Origin: Azospirillum soli
GTDB lineage: Bacteria; Pseudomonadota; Alphaproteobacteria; Azospirillales; Azospirillaceae
Reading direction: 5' to 3'
Assembly (NCBI RefSeq): GCF_017876165.1
Contig: NZ_JAGINQ010000004.1
Coordinates: 124,001-188,000, forward strand
Length of the DNA: 64,000 nucleotides
Below, one piece after another: positions 38,866-47,405 of this stretch. How positions within the stretch are numbered: the stretch's first letter is position 1; the number at the start of each line of letters is the position of its first letter. The notes under the pieces are model-generated. The model was not told the origin of the DNA. It worked only from the letters and a program-made list of their open reading frames with translations, and did not search any database. The translations under genes were made by a program, and so were the position numbers.

Positions 38866-39465
38866 ATGCGCCGCCCCCGCTCCGGTCGCACCGCCGCGGT
38901 GCTGGCCGTCGCCCTTCTCGCCGCTGCCCTTCTTGCCGCTTGCCAGACCACCCAGCCTACCGCGTCCACCGCTCCCGCTCCGGCCGCACCGCGCATCACG
39001 AACAGCTCCGGTCTGTCCGAAGCGCCGGGCCGCGTCGTCGCGCAGAACAAGGGTTGGGTCGTGCGGGCGCATCCGGCGACCAAGACCGGCGCCGCCTACT
39101 GTTTCGCGACGCGCGCGGATTCGTCCTCGCCCCTGTCCTTCCGCGCAACGGCCAAGGGTGCCGCCATGCTGGTGAACGGCGACCAGCACGCCCAGCCGGC
39201 GGAGGACCGGGACGCTAAGCTGATGGCCATGTTCCCGGATGGCGAGAAGGTGGCGCTGGAAGCCAAGCCGCTGCCGAACGGCGGCGTGATGGTGCCGGTC
39301 GAGCTTCCCAGCTATGAGGATCTGTTCGAGCCTTTCATGCGGTCGAAGGCCGTCACACTCCACAGCGACTCCGCCAACGGTACGGTCGGCGACGTCAGCC
39401 TGGGCGGCTCTTCCTGGGCGCTCAACGCACTGGACGAATGCCGCATTCTGCACACGGACGGCTGA
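38866..39465 (+). CDS. Predicted lipoprotein of unknown function
   Basis: 199 aa. Signal sequence with basic start (MRRPRSGRTA) and lipobox LAAC, placing the lipidated Cys at residue 26. Gln at +2 does not signal inner-membrane retention, so it should reach the outer membrane. A Thr/Ala/Pro linker (28-45) precedes a folded domain containing GWVVRAHPATKTGAAYCFATRA. GAGGTGAAGG precedes the ATG by five bases. It diverges from dnaE (178 bp apart). No family recognised. Confidence 0.8.
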   Translation: MRRPRSGRTAAVLAVALLAAALLAACQTTQPTASTAPAPAAPRITNSSGLSEAPGRVVAQNKGWVVRAHPATKTGAAYCFATRADSSSPLSFRATAKGAAMLVNGDQHAQPAEDRDAKLMAMFPDGEKVALEAKPLPNGGVMVPVELPSYEDLFEPFMRSKAVTLHSDSANGTVGDVSLGGSSWALNALDECRILHTDG

Positions 39466-39537
39466 CCTGCGCTGGGCGCAATTCCGTTGCAACCCCGGCG
39501 CGTTGACGCATGGGACAAGCGCCACTAGCCTCCCTTA

Positions 39538-40416
39538 ATGCGCACCAGCCACATTGCCCTGGCGGTTTCCGTCGCCGCGATCTGGGGCTTCAATTTCGTC
39601 GCGATCAAGGTCGGGCTGAAGGATTTTCCGCCGATCCTGTTCTGCGCCCTGCGGTTCGCGCTGGCGGCGCTGCCACTGCTGTTCATGGGCGTGCACCGTG
39701 GGCCGCCGGTGCCCTGGCGCTTCATTCTGGGAATCGGAATGGTGCTGGGGGTGGTGAAGTTCACGCTGCTCTTCGTCAGCATGGATGTCGGCATGCCGGC
39801 GGGCCTGTCGTCGCTGGTGCTGCAATCCCAGGCCTTCTTCACCGCTCTGTTCGCCGCCGTGGCGCTGGGTGATCGGCCGGGGCCGAAACAGTTGGTCGGC
39901 ATGGCCGTGGCCTTTTCGGGCATCGGCCTGATCGCCACGGACATGCCCGCCGGCAACTCCCTGCTCGGTCTGGCGCTGGCCATCGCGGCCGCCGCCGCCT
40001 GGGGCGTGTCGAACATCCTGATGAAGCAGGCCAAGGCGCCGGACCTGTTCCGCATGATGCTGTGGGTCAGCGTGGTGCCGCCTCTGCCGCTACTGGCACT
40101 GTCCCTGACGCTGGAAGGGCCGGAACGCGTGGCCCACGCTTTGACGACCCTGACGCCCGTCGGCGTCGCCTCGGTGGCCTACATCGCCTTCGGCGCCACG
40201 TTGTTCGGCTTCGCGGCCTGGGGCTTCCTGCTGCGGCATTACCCGGCCAGCCTCGTGGCCCCCTTCTCGCTGCTGGTGCCGATCTTCGGCATGAGTTCCA
40301 GCGCGCTTTTGCTCGGCGAGGATTTCACGCCGGTGAAGCTGGCCGGCGCTGTGCTGGTGTTCACTGGTTTGGCGGTGGCCGTGCTGAAGTTGCCACGGCC
40401 GGCCACCGCCCGATAA
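39538..40416 (+). CDS. EamA/DMT-family transporter
   Basis: 292 aa with ten predicted membrane helices in two EamA repeats (about 5-135 and 145-285). Typical stretches are SVAAIWGFNFVAIKVGL and the second-repeat WGFLLRHYPASLVAPFSLLVPIFGM with ALLLGEDFTP. The family exports amino acids or other small metabolites; substrate here is unknown (O-acetylserine/cysteine exporters of the EamA type are one guess). It converges with the dienelactone hydrolase gene, five bases apart. Confidence 0.92.
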   Translation: MRTSHIALAVSVAAIWGFNFVAIKVGLKDFPPILFCALRFALAALPLLFMGVHRGPPVPWRFILGIGMVLGVVKFTLLFVSMDVGMPAGLSSLVLQSQAFFTALFAAVALGDRPGPKQLVGMAVAFSGIGLIATDMPAGNSLLGLALAIAAAAAWGVSNILMKQAKAPDLFRMMLWVSVVPPLPLLALSLTLEGPERVAHALTTLTPVGVASVAYIAFGATLFGFAAWGFLLRHYPASLVAPFSLLVPIFGMSSSALLLGEDFTPVKLAGAVLVFTGLAVAVLKLPRPATAR

Positions 40417-40421
40417 TCCGG

Positions 40422-41279
40422 TTACCCCAGGTTCTTCTTCAGGAACTCCACCGTCCGGCCCCAGGCCAGGCCGGCCGCCTCCTTGTTGTAACGCTCGGCC
40501 GAGGTGTCGTTGTGGAAGGCGTGGTTGACGCCCTCGTACATGTGGATTTCGTGCGACACGCCGGCCTTCTTCAACGCCTTCCCGTAGGCGGGAACGTTGG
40601 CGTTGATGCGCTGATCCAACCCGGCGTAGTGCAACTGCAACGGCGCCTTGATCGTGCCGACCAGCGCGGGATCGGCCGTCGGGCCGTAGAAGGCCACCGC
40701 CGCCTTCAGATCCGGCGCCTTGATGGCGAGGCGGTTGACCATGCCGCCGCCCCAGCAGAAGCCGACCACGCCGACCTTGGCGTTCGAATAGCGGTAGGCC
40801 ATCAGGTGGCTCATCGCCGCGATAAGATTGTTGACCGCCTTGTCGGCGTCCAGTTGCCCGATCAGTTCGCGCGCCCGGTCCGGGTCCTGCGGCGTGCCGC
40901 CGAGCGGGGCCAGCAGGTCGGGCGCCAGCGCCACGAACCCATCGGCGGCGAGGCGGCGGGTCACGTCCTCGACATAGGGGTTCAGGCCACGGTTCTCGTG
41001 GATGACGATCACCGCCGGGGCCTTCTCCGCCAGCTTCGGCCGGGCCAGATAGCCGCCGACGTCGCCGGTCGCCCCCTGGAAGGTGATGCGCTCCGCCGCG
41101 ATTCGCGTGTCCTCGGCCGTCACCTGGGCGGCCAGCGCGTAGTTCGGCTCGATCTGCGCCAGAATGGCGGGAATGGCCGTGGCACTGCCCACCAGCACCG
41201 CCAGCCGTTCCAGGAACACCCGGCGCGGCAGCGGCTTGTGGGTGTACTCGTCGTAAAGGTCGATGATCTTCTGGTCCAC
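40422..41279 (-). CDS. Dienelactone hydrolase family protein with Tat signal
   Basis: 285 aa alpha/beta hydrolase. A twin-arginine signal PRRVFLERLAVL (Arg19-Arg20) and hydrophobic stretch to about residue 50 predict export as a folded protein. The Cys175-Asp222-His253 triad lies in GFCWGGG, HYAGLDQRINA and VNHAFH, with Glu95 in IHENRGL, all typical of DLH. GTG 41279 is the start. Family enzymes hydrolyse lactones in aromatic degradation, but no other degradation genes are nearby, so the substrate is unknown. Confidence 0.92.
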   Translation of the reverse strand: MDQKIIDLYDEYTHKPLPRRVFLERLAVLVGSATAIPAILAQIEPNYALAAQVTAEDTRIAAERITFQGATGDVGGYLARPKLAEKAPAVIVIHENRGLNPYVEDVTRRLAADGFVALAPDLLAPLGGTPQDPDRARELIGQLDADKAVNNLIAAMSHLMAYRYSNAKVGVVGFCWGGGMVNRLAIKAPDLKAAVAFYGPTADPALVGTIKAPLQLHYAGLDQRINANVPAYGKALKKAGVSHEIHMYEGVNHAFHNDTSAERYNKEAAGLAWGRTVEFLKKNLG

Positions 41280-41345
41280 GTCTCACCCCTCTAACGTTTT
41301 CAGAAGTGTGGCAACGCACCCCCGGACTGACAATCGGCCTTTCGC

Positions 41346-42041
41346 TCACGAATGCGTGGGGACGTGCTCCACCAGCAGGCCGTCGCGCATCTCCAGCACC
41401 CGGTCCATGCGCTGCGCCAGTTCCAGATTGTGCGTGGCGACCAGAGCCCCCACCCGCGCCTGCCGGACGATCGTGGTCAGCATGGCAAAGACGTGCTCCG
41501 CCGTGTGCGGGTCGAGGTTGCCGGTCGGCTCGTCGGCGATCAGCAGGCCGGGCGCGTTCGACAGCGCGCGGGCGATGGCGACGCGCTGCTGCTCGCCGCC
41601 CGACAGGCGCGACGGGCGGTGCGTGGCGCGCGCCTCAAGCCCGACCATGCGCAGCAGCTCCATGGCCCGGTCCTTGGCGGTGCGCTTCGCCACGCCGTTG
41701 ATCATCTGCGGCAGCACGATGTTCTCCAGCGCGGAGAACTCCGGCAGCAGGTGATGGAACTGGTAGACGAAGCCGATGGCGCGCCGACGCACCTCGGTCC
41801 GCTTGCCGTCGTCCAGCTTCGACACGTCGGTCCCGGCGATGCGGACGGTGCCTTCCGTGGGGCGCTCCAGCAGGCCGGCGATGTGCAGCAGGGTGGACTT
41901 GCCGGCGCCCGACGGGCCGACCAGCGCCACCAGCTCCCCCGCCCGCACGGTCAGCTCGGCGCCGCGCAGCACCTCCAGCACCGTCCCGGCCTGTTCGAAG
42001 GTGCGGACGATTCCCGACAGTTCCAGCATCGGCTCACTCAT
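41346..42041 (-). CDS. lolD: Lipoprotein-releasing system ATPase LolD
   Basis: 231 aa ABC ATPase that powers release of outer-membrane lipoproteins from the inner membrane. Walker A GPSGAGKST (near 43), LolD-typical FVYQFHHLLPEFSALENI, signature LSGGEQQR and Walker B LLIADEPTGNLD. Its start overlaps the permease stop by eight bases, so they form an operon. ATG 42041 is preferred; ATG 42026 is possible. Confidence 0.96.
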   Translation of the reverse strand: MSEPMLELSGIVRTFEQAGTVLEVLRGAELTVRAGELVALVGPSGAGKSTLLHIAGLLERPTEGTVRIAGTDVSKLDDGKRTEVRRRAIGFVYQFHHLLPEFSALENIVLPQMINGVAKRTAKDRAMELLRMVGLEARATHRPSRLSGGEQQRVAIARALSNAPGLLIADEPTGNLDPHTAEHVFAMLTTIVRQARVGALVATHNLELAQRMDRVLEMRDGLLVEHVPTHS

Positions 42042-43281
42042 AGCGCAGGGCCTCCACCGGATCGAGGCGGGCGGCCCGCCAGGACGGGTAGACGGTCGCG
42101 GCGAAAGACAGGCCCAGCGCCATCAGCGCCACCTGGGTCACCTCGCCCCAGTCGATCTTCGCCGGCAGCTGCGACAGGAAATAGATCTCGGCGGAGAACA
42201 GGTTTGTGCCGGTCAGCGCCTGAATGCCCTGCCGGATCGTCTCGATGTTCAGCGCGAAGGAGATGCCCAGGATCAGCCCCAGCACCGTCCCCGTCACCCC
42301 GACCGAGGCACCGGACAGGAAGAAGATGCGCATGATCATGCCACGCGTGGCGCCCATGGTGCGCAGGATGGCGATGTCGCGCCCTTTGTCCTTCACCAGC
42401 ATGATCAGGCTGGAGATGATGTTGAACGCGGCCACCATGATGATCAGCGACAGGATCAGGAACATGACGTTCCGTTCGACCTGAAGGGCGGTGAAGAAGC
42501 TGGCGTTCGACTGCTGCCAGTCCACAACGCGCCCCACCCCGGCGACCGCCGACTGAATCGCCTCGCGCGCCGGGCGGATCTGCGTCGGGTCATGGACGAA
42601 CACCTCAAGCGAGGTCACCGCCTCGCCCGTGCGGAAGAAGGCCTGCGCCTCCGCCAAGGGCAGGAAGATGAAGGTGTTGTCGTATTCGAACATGCCGACG
42701 TCGAAGATCGCGCCGATGGGATAGCTGCGCATACGCGGCACGGTGCCGAAGGCAGTCACGTTGCCCTGCGGCGCGATCAGGGTCAGCTGATCGCCGACCG
42801 ACAGGCCCAGGCGCTGCGCCATGCGCGCGCCGATGGCGATTCGGTCCTCGCCGAACTGCTCCGCCGAACCGCGCACGATGTTGCGCGCCAAGGTCGGCCG
42901 CACCCGGAAATCCTCCGGCGGCACACCGCGCACCACGGCGCCGGAGGCCACGCCGCGCACGGAGACGAGCGCCTGCCCCTCCACCGTCGGCGTGACGGTG
43001 AGGACGCCCGGCACACCGCGCAGCCGTTCGGTCAACTCCTCATAGCCGGGCAGCGGCCCGCCGCGCACGTTGTAGACGTTCAGGTGTCCGTTCAGGCCAA
43101 GCACGCGGCCCAGCAGTTCCGCCCGGAAACCGTTCATCACCGCCATGACGATGATCAGCGTCGCCACGCCGAGCGCGATGCCCAGCAGCGAGAATCCCGC
43201 GATGACCGAGATGAACCCTTCCTGCCGACGCGCCCGGAGATAGCGCATCGCGACCATGCGTTCGAAGGCGGAGAAGATCAT
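42034..43281 (-). CDS. lolC: Lipoprotein-releasing permease, LolC/LolE family
   Basis: 415 aa, four membrane segments in the usual pattern: one near residues 25-50, a large periplasmic MacB-like domain (about 55-260), then three near 270-400. FERMVAMRYLRARRQEGFISVIAGFSLLGIALGVATLI is the Lol start, and the ending RLDPVEALRYE is typical. ATG 43281 has TGAGGA upstream; GTG 43308 has none. Only one permease gene is present, so the complex may be homodimeric, or a second copy lies elsewhere. Confidence 0.94.
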   Translation of the reverse strand: MIFSAFERMVAMRYLRARRQEGFISVIAGFSLLGIALGVATLIIVMAVMNGFRAELLGRVLGLNGHLNVYNVRGGPLPGYEELTERLRGVPGVLTVTPTVEGQALVSVRGVASGAVVRGVPPEDFRVRPTLARNIVRGSAEQFGEDRIAIGARMAQRLGLSVGDQLTLIAPQGNVTAFGTVPRMRSYPIGAIFDVGMFEYDNTFIFLPLAEAQAFFRTGEAVTSLEVFVHDPTQIRPAREAIQSAVAGVGRVVDWQQSNASFFTALQVERNVMFLILSLIIMVAAFNIISSLIMLVKDKGRDIAILRTMGATRGMIMRIFFLSGASVGVTGTVLGLILGISFALNIETIRQGIQALTGTNLFSAEIYFLSQLPAKIDWGEVTQVALMALGLSFAATVYPSWRAARLDPVEALRYE

Positions 43282-43308
43282 GCGTGTCCTCAGGCGATGC
43301 GTCGCCAC

Positions 43309-43347
43309 GGGGAAAAGGAAAGGCGGCGAGCCAGTGGCCCGCCGCCT
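43309..43347 (-). terminator. Intrinsic terminator of proS
   Basis: Arms AGGCGGCG (43321-43328) and CGCCGCCT (43340-43347), extended by GCC/GGC around a 3-base loop, give a 12-position stem with a single wobble. On the minus strand it is followed by TTCCTTTTCC. It lies between the proS stop (43415) and the lolC start (43281), so lolCD probably has its own promoter. Confidence 0.7.
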
Positions 43348-43414
43348 CGCAACATAGGTGCTTAACCGTGGCAGGAAAAGGGCGACGATTGCGCGCGCGC
43401 TCTACCCCAGTCGG

Positions 43415-44728
43415 CTACTTGGTGAGCTTCGCCAGCGCGCTCTCGACCGACAGCTCTTCCTTCTCACCGGTGGCGCGGCGCTTCAGCTCCACGACGCCGT
43501 TCTTCAGGCCACGCGGGCCGACGACCAGCTGCCACGGCACGCCGATCAGGTCCATGTCGGCAAACTTCGCGCCCGCCCGCTCGTCGCGGTCGTCCAGCAG
43601 CACGTCCAGACCGTTGGCGCGGAGCTTGTAGTACAGCTCGTTGCAGACGCGGTCGCTCTCGGCGTCGCCGACCTTCAGGTTCACAATGCCGACGTTGAAG
43701 GGCGCCACTGCGTCCGGCCAGATGATGCCGTTGTCGTCGTGGCTGGCCTCGATGATGGCGCCCATCAGGCGCGACACGCCGATGCCGTAGCTGCCCATCT
43801 CGACCGGGATCGACTCACCGCCCGGACCGGCGACGACGGCGTTCATCGGCTTGGAGTACTTGGTGCCGAAGTAGAAGATATGGCCGACCTCAATGCCGCG
43901 GGCGGAGACCAGATCGCTCTCCGGCACCGGGCAGGTGGCGGCGTCGTGCTTCTCGTCGGTCGCGGCGTAGATCGAGGTGGTCTTGTCGAAGAAGGCCTGG
44001 AGATCCTCGTCGAAGCCCGGCGCGTTCTGCAGCACGTCCAGGTTCATCCAATCCTTGTGGCAGAAGACGCCGCTTTCGCCCGTCTCGGCCAGGATGATGA
44101 ACTCGTGGCTGAGGTCGCCGCCGATGGGGCCGGTATCGGCGCGCATCGGGATCGCCTTCAGCCCCATGCGGGCGAAGGTGCGCAGATAGGCCAGGAACAT
44201 CTTCTGGTAGGCGCGCTTGGCGCTGGCCGGGTCGATGTCGAAGCTGTAGGCGTCCTTCATCAGGAACTCACGCCCGCGCATCACGCCGAAGCGCGGCCGG
44301 ATTTCGTCCCGGAACTTCCACTGGATGTGGTAGAGGTTCAGCGGCAGCTGACGGTAGCTCTTCACGAAGGCGCGGAAGATGTCGGTGATCATCTCCTCGT
44401 TCGTCGGGCCGAACAGCATCTCGCGCTCATGACGGTCGGTGATGCGCAGCATCTCCTTGCCGTAATCGTCGTAGCGGCCGCTTTCCTTCCACAGCTCCGC
44501 CGACTGGATGGTCGGCATCAGCAGTTCCTGGGCGCCAGCGGCGTCCTGCTCCTCGCGGACGATCTGCTCGATCTTCTTCAGAACCCGGTGGCCCAGCGGC
44601 AGCCAGGCGTAGATGCCGGCGCTCGTCTGCCGGATCATCCCCGCCCGCAGCATCAGGCGGTGCGAGACGATCTGCGCCTCGGTCGGGGTCTCCTTGAGGG
44701 TGGGCATGAAGAAGGTGGACAGCCGCAT
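43415..44728 (-). CDS. proS: Prolyl-tRNA synthetase (short type, no editing insertion)
   Basis: 437 aa. Class II motifs include [17 protein letters not shown], motif 2 [21 protein letters not shown], and motif 3 [10 protein letters not shown], followed by the anticodon-binding domain (about 340-437). It lacks the roughly 180-residue editing (INS) domain of the E. coli enzyme, typical of alphaproteobacterial ProS. It is upstream of the lolCD genes on the same strand but separated by an intrinsic terminator. Confidence 0.96.
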   Translation of the reverse strand: MRLSTFFMPTLKETPTEAQIVSHRLMLRAGMIRQTSAGIYAWLPLGHRVLKKIEQIVREEQDAAGAQELLMPTIQSAELWKESGRYDDYGKEMLRITDRHEREMLFGPTNEEMITDIFRAFVKSYRQLPLNLYHIQWKFRDEIRPRFGVMRGREFLMKDAYSFDIDPASAKRAYQKMFLAYLRTFARMGLKAIPMRADTGPIGGDLSHEFIILAETGESGVFCHKDWMNLDVLQNAPGFDEDLQAFFDKTTSIYAATDEKHDAATCPVPESDLVSARGIEVGHIFYFGTKYSKPMNAVVAGPGGESIPVEMGSYGIGVSRLMGAIIEASHDDNGIIWPDAVAPFNVGIVNLKVGDAESDRVCNELYYKLRANGLDVLLDDRDERAGAKFADMDLIGVPWQLVVGPRGLKNGVVELKRRATGEKEELSVESALAKLTK

Positions 44729-44824
44729 GGCTCTGCTCTCGGTTTCGAGGGTTTTGGTGCCGGGAATCGGGACAGGGACTTTAGGAAGGACCGGGGGGAA
44801 AGTCCATCCTCACCGCAACCCCAC

Positions 44825-45217
44825 TCATCGGGCGGTGCGGCAGAGCGCGTACAGTTGCGCCTCGCTCGGCCCGCCGACCGGCTGGCCGTTGAAGAACAGC
44901 CGGTTGCCTTTCAGGGTCAGCGTGCCGACCTCCGCGTTGCCCGGCAGGCCGCCGGACGGCACCGCAAAGCCCATGCGCCGCGCGAAGTTCAGGGTGACCG
45001 GGATGTCGAACCGCTCTATCGGTGCCGCTGCTCCGGCGGAGCCCGGCAGGTCCGCCGGCGCGACTGCGCGCCCCTTCACGTCCACGCCCGGCGTGTATTC
45101 AACGTCCGGCGCCGGCCGGTGGCGCGGCAGATACTGGCAGACAGACAGGTCGATTTGCGCAAGGGCCGCGCCGGGAAAGGCCAGCGTCGCGATCAGAATG
45201 CACGCCGCCCGCCGCAT
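44825..45217 (-). CDS. Small secreted protein of unknown function
   Basis: 130 aa. Signal peptide at 1-20 (cleavage after ALA, before Gln21). The mature protein has two Cys (in SVCQYLP near 26 and LYALCRTA near 126), likely a disulphide joining the ends. Sequence such as KGRAVAPADLPG and GNRLFFNGQPVG suggests a small beta-rich fold. It follows the larger gene at 45226-46116 by eight bases, so the two are probably cotranscribed. No family recognised. Confidence 0.75.
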   Translation of the reverse strand: MRRAACILIATLAFPGAALAQIDLSVCQYLPRHRPAPDVEYTPGVDVKGRAVAPADLPGSAGAAAPIERFDIPVTLNFARRMGFAVPSGGLPGNAEVGTLTLKGNRLFFNGQPVGGPSEAQLYALCRTAR

Positions 45218-45225
45218 GGTCGGCC

Positions 45226-46116
45226 TCAGGACTGCTGCGCGATCGCGCGCGCCGGCATGGCCTTCCAGTAGATGGACAGGTAGGGCATGCCCTTTTCCGC
45301 CTCTTCCTGGGTGCGCGCGGACTGCCGGATGTATTTGCCGACGAAGGTCTTGTCCACGTGCTCCATGTCCACGGCGGCCTTCAGCACCAGGAACTCGCCG
45401 ATCCGGTCCGGCAGGTTGTAGTGCCACTTCTGAAGGCAGTCGGAAGTCACGCCCGGCTTCGCCTGCTCGTTGCCGCTCAGGTAGAATTCCTGATGGTGGT
45501 ATTGGGTAATTTCCTTCCAGGCCTGGGCCAGCCGCCCCGGCTTCACGCGGATCAACCCCTTGAACACCTTGACGTCGTCGTGGAACAGCGGCAGGTAGCC
45601 GCGCTTTTCCGCCAGTTGGGTCAGCATGGTGTAGAGGCCGGCCATCACGTCGCCCTCGCCGGACTCCGACGGCTTGGCTTCCTGCTTCTCCGGCCCCTTC
45701 CGGCCGAACAGCGAGCTGAAGAAGCCCTTCTTCTTCGCCGGGGCGGCCGAGGCGGCGCTGTCCGCGCCCACCTTCCGCTCATCCCAGAGGGCATCCCAGG
45801 CATAGTCCCAGGCGGTGAAGATGGCGTTGGAGCGGTCGTCCAGGACCGTCAGCAGATACTCACGGCCCTCGCTCGGCCAGTCCACGTCGCCGACGATGGC
45901 GCGCACCGGACGGCGGCTCAGCACGACGGGGAAAATGCCGACGCGAATGAGTTCGGCGTAAAGGTCCTGAAAAGACGACGTCAGGGCGAAGGGGAGCGTG
46001 GAACCGGGACGCTGGTCGGGCGTGAGCAGCTCCATGTTCTTCTTGGTGCGCTCCAGCATTTCGGTCAGGAGGACCGCCGCGAATTGATCCAACTTCTCGT
46101 TTTCATTCGCGGTCAT
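45226..46116 (-). CDS. Conserved-looking hypothetical protein with split domain
   Basis: 296 aa, no family recognised. Residues 1-112 form one folded part (with AVLLTEMLERTKKNMELL and AIFTAWDYAWDALWDE). A linker of about 113-156 is Ala/Lys/Ser/Glu rich and contains KKKGFFSSLFGRK, which resembles membrane-touching amphipathic segments. The second half (157-296) contains RGYLPLFHDDVKVFKGLIRVKPGRL and is Trp/Tyr rich. No signal peptide. GAGG upstream supports ATG 46116. It may act with the small secreted protein encoded next to it, but this is only inferred from the eight-base spacing. Confidence 0.75.
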   Translation of the reverse strand: MTANENEKLDQFAAVLLTEMLERTKKNMELLTPDQRPGSTLPFALTSSFQDLYAELIRVGIFPVVLSRRPVRAIVGDVDWPSEGREYLLTVLDDRSNAIFTAWDYAWDALWDERKVGADSAASAAPAKKKGFFSSLFGRKGPEKQEAKPSESGEGDVMAGLYTMLTQLAEKRGYLPLFHDDVKVFKGLIRVKPGRLAQAWKEITQYHHQEFYLSGNEQAKPGVTSDCLQKWHYNLPDRIGEFLVLKAAVDMEHVDKTFVGKYIRQSARTQEEAEKGMPYLSIYWKAMPARAIAQQS

Positions 46117-46521
46117 CGACGCCTCGACATCACTCTCCCCTATCGCCACTTGCGGTGTTGAGACCGCGCACGGCAAAAATGCAGGGGCGTCCCGGCGCCC
46201 TCACACCGCACCCTATCCCCTTCGTAGTTGATATAACATTACCGGGTAAACCGTTAATTCTATCTGTAGGGAATCCGAATTCCTCACTCGGCCGGCCAGC
46301 CACCTCGCTGGATCCGTGCGCGAAAAGAAAGACCGCGCGGCGAAGCGCAGCGCGGCCCGAGGTTAGGGAGGAATCGCCACCAGGCGTCGGAAAGAGGGAC
46401 AGCGCCCCTCGTCACAAACAAGACTCTGAACCCGCAATTGCACGATGACAAGCCCAAATCCGGGCTAACCCAAGCTTCTGGACAGTATTTCTCCCCATCC
46501 GCACAGACTAGATGCAGTTGA
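46117..46521. other. 405-bp intergenic gap, lower GC
   Basis: Between the tag-like gene stop (46522) and the hypothetical gene start (46116), both minus. I see no convincing ORF, tRNA or known RNA. It holds an exact 11-base palindrome TTACCGGGTAA (46239-46249), a CCGCGCGGCG/GCAGCGCGG hairpin near 46332-46354, and a small AGCCC-AAATCC-GGGCT hairpin near 46451-46466. The stretch 46225-46285 is clearly less GC-rich than surrounding genes. Confidence 0.7.
46230..46257 (-). promoter_or_regulatory. Possible promoter of the gene at 45226-46116
   Basis: On the minus strand, TTAACG (46257-46252) and TATATC (46235-46230) are 16 bases apart, overlapping the palindrome TTACCGGGTAA (46239-46249). The implied leader before the ATG at 46116 is about 110 bases. 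Weak, reported because of the palindrome between the two boxes. Confidence 0.35.
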
Positions 46522-47121
46522 CTATGGAATAGGCAGGCTTTCGCTCACGGCATGAACATCATAACCGGTGAAGCCCTGGCGTATGGCCTCAATCCAGGGC
46601 GGACTCAAGCCCTCCACCACCGCCCACACGGGACAGCCGGGCTGATGCGCGCCGGGCAGATAGCCGAGGCTCATCAGAAATTCCCCGACGATCTCTCCGC
46701 CGGTGAAGCGGAAGGTCCGCTTGAACAGCTTGATCCACTCCGCCTTGCTCAGCGGGTGATGGGCGCGCAGCCAGCCATCGAAGGAGCCATAGCCGGCGCG
46801 CAAGGAGACGATCCGCCGGGCATTCTCGATAGCGGCGTCGACCTTCAGCCGGTTGCGGATGATGCCCGCGTCGGCGAGCAGCCGTGCCCGCTCCGCCTCG
46901 CCATAGCGCGCTACCCGGTCCACGTCGAACCCGTCGAAGGCGGCACGGAAGGCCTCGCGCTTCTTCAGGATGGTCAGCCAGGACAGGCCGGCCTGGTTGA
47001 TCTCCAGCACCAGCCGTTCGAACAAAACCCGGTCGTCGGCGCTGGGAAAGCCGTATTCGGTCTCGTGATAGGGGCCGTGGAAGGGATGGCCCGGTGCCGC
47101 TTGGCAGTAGGTCAGGCTCAC
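46522..47121 (-). CDS. tag: DNA-3-methyladenine glycosylase I-like (Tag family)
   Basis: Removes alkylated adenine from DNA. 199 aa. Zinc-snap ligands fit Cys6, His19, His178 and Cys182 (SLTYC, YHETEYG, PGAHQPGCP). LVLEINQAGLSWLTILKKREAFRAAF is the helical core of Tag proteins. The usual YHDxEWG reads YHETEYG here, so it is a diverged member. GTG 47121 overlaps the DUF1467 gene stop (GTGA). Confidence 0.88.
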   Translation of the reverse strand: MSLTYCQAAPGHPFHGPYHETEYGFPSADDRVLFERLVLEINQAGLSWLTILKKREAFRAAFDGFDVDRVARYGEAERARLLADAGIIRNRLKVDAAIENARRIVSLRAGYGSFDGWLRAHHPLSKAEWIKLFKRTFRFTGGEIVGEFLMSLGYLPGAHQPGCPVWAVVEGLSPPWIEAIRQGFTGYDVHAVSESLPIP

Positions 47122-47375
47122 GGCGCGCCCATCCCCTTGGCCATCTCACGGAAGGAGATCAGGTCCGACTGGACCAGCGCGAAGATGCCAAGCCATACCA
47201 CCGCCGCGACCAGGGTCGTGACGGCGAATTTCAGGAGGATGCGAGGGCGTTCCGGCGCGCTGTCGGCCATGCCCGGCTCCGGCGTGTCCGGCGCCCGCAC
47301 GCCCCAAGGCAGCACCGCGAACAGCACCACCCACCAGACGACCACATAGACGGAAATCCCCGTCACCAGCCCCAT
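47118..47375 (-). CDS. DUF1467 family small membrane protein
   Basis: 85 aa, two membrane helices (about 5-25 and 48-68) with a Pro/Glu-rich loop between. WVVLFAVLPWGVR is the DUF1467 hallmark. The family is common in alphaproteobacteria beside mce and proS-lol or nuo regions, but its function is unknown. GGGAGG lies five bases before the ATG. Overlaps tag by four bases. Confidence 0.88.
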   Translation of the reverse strand: MGLVTGISVYVVVWWVVLFAVLPWGVRAPDTPEPGMADSAPERPRILLKFAVTTLVAAVVWLGIFALVQSDLISFREMAKGMGAP

Positions 47376-47405
47376 CGCATCCTCCCTTAAAGGAGCACCA
47401 AGGGA

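Noticed and set aside
46155-46448. 97-codon + strand frame in the 405-bp gap
   Set aside because: Pro/Arg/Ser-rich, no ribosome site, no domain; low-complexity translation typical of non-coding GC-rich DNA.
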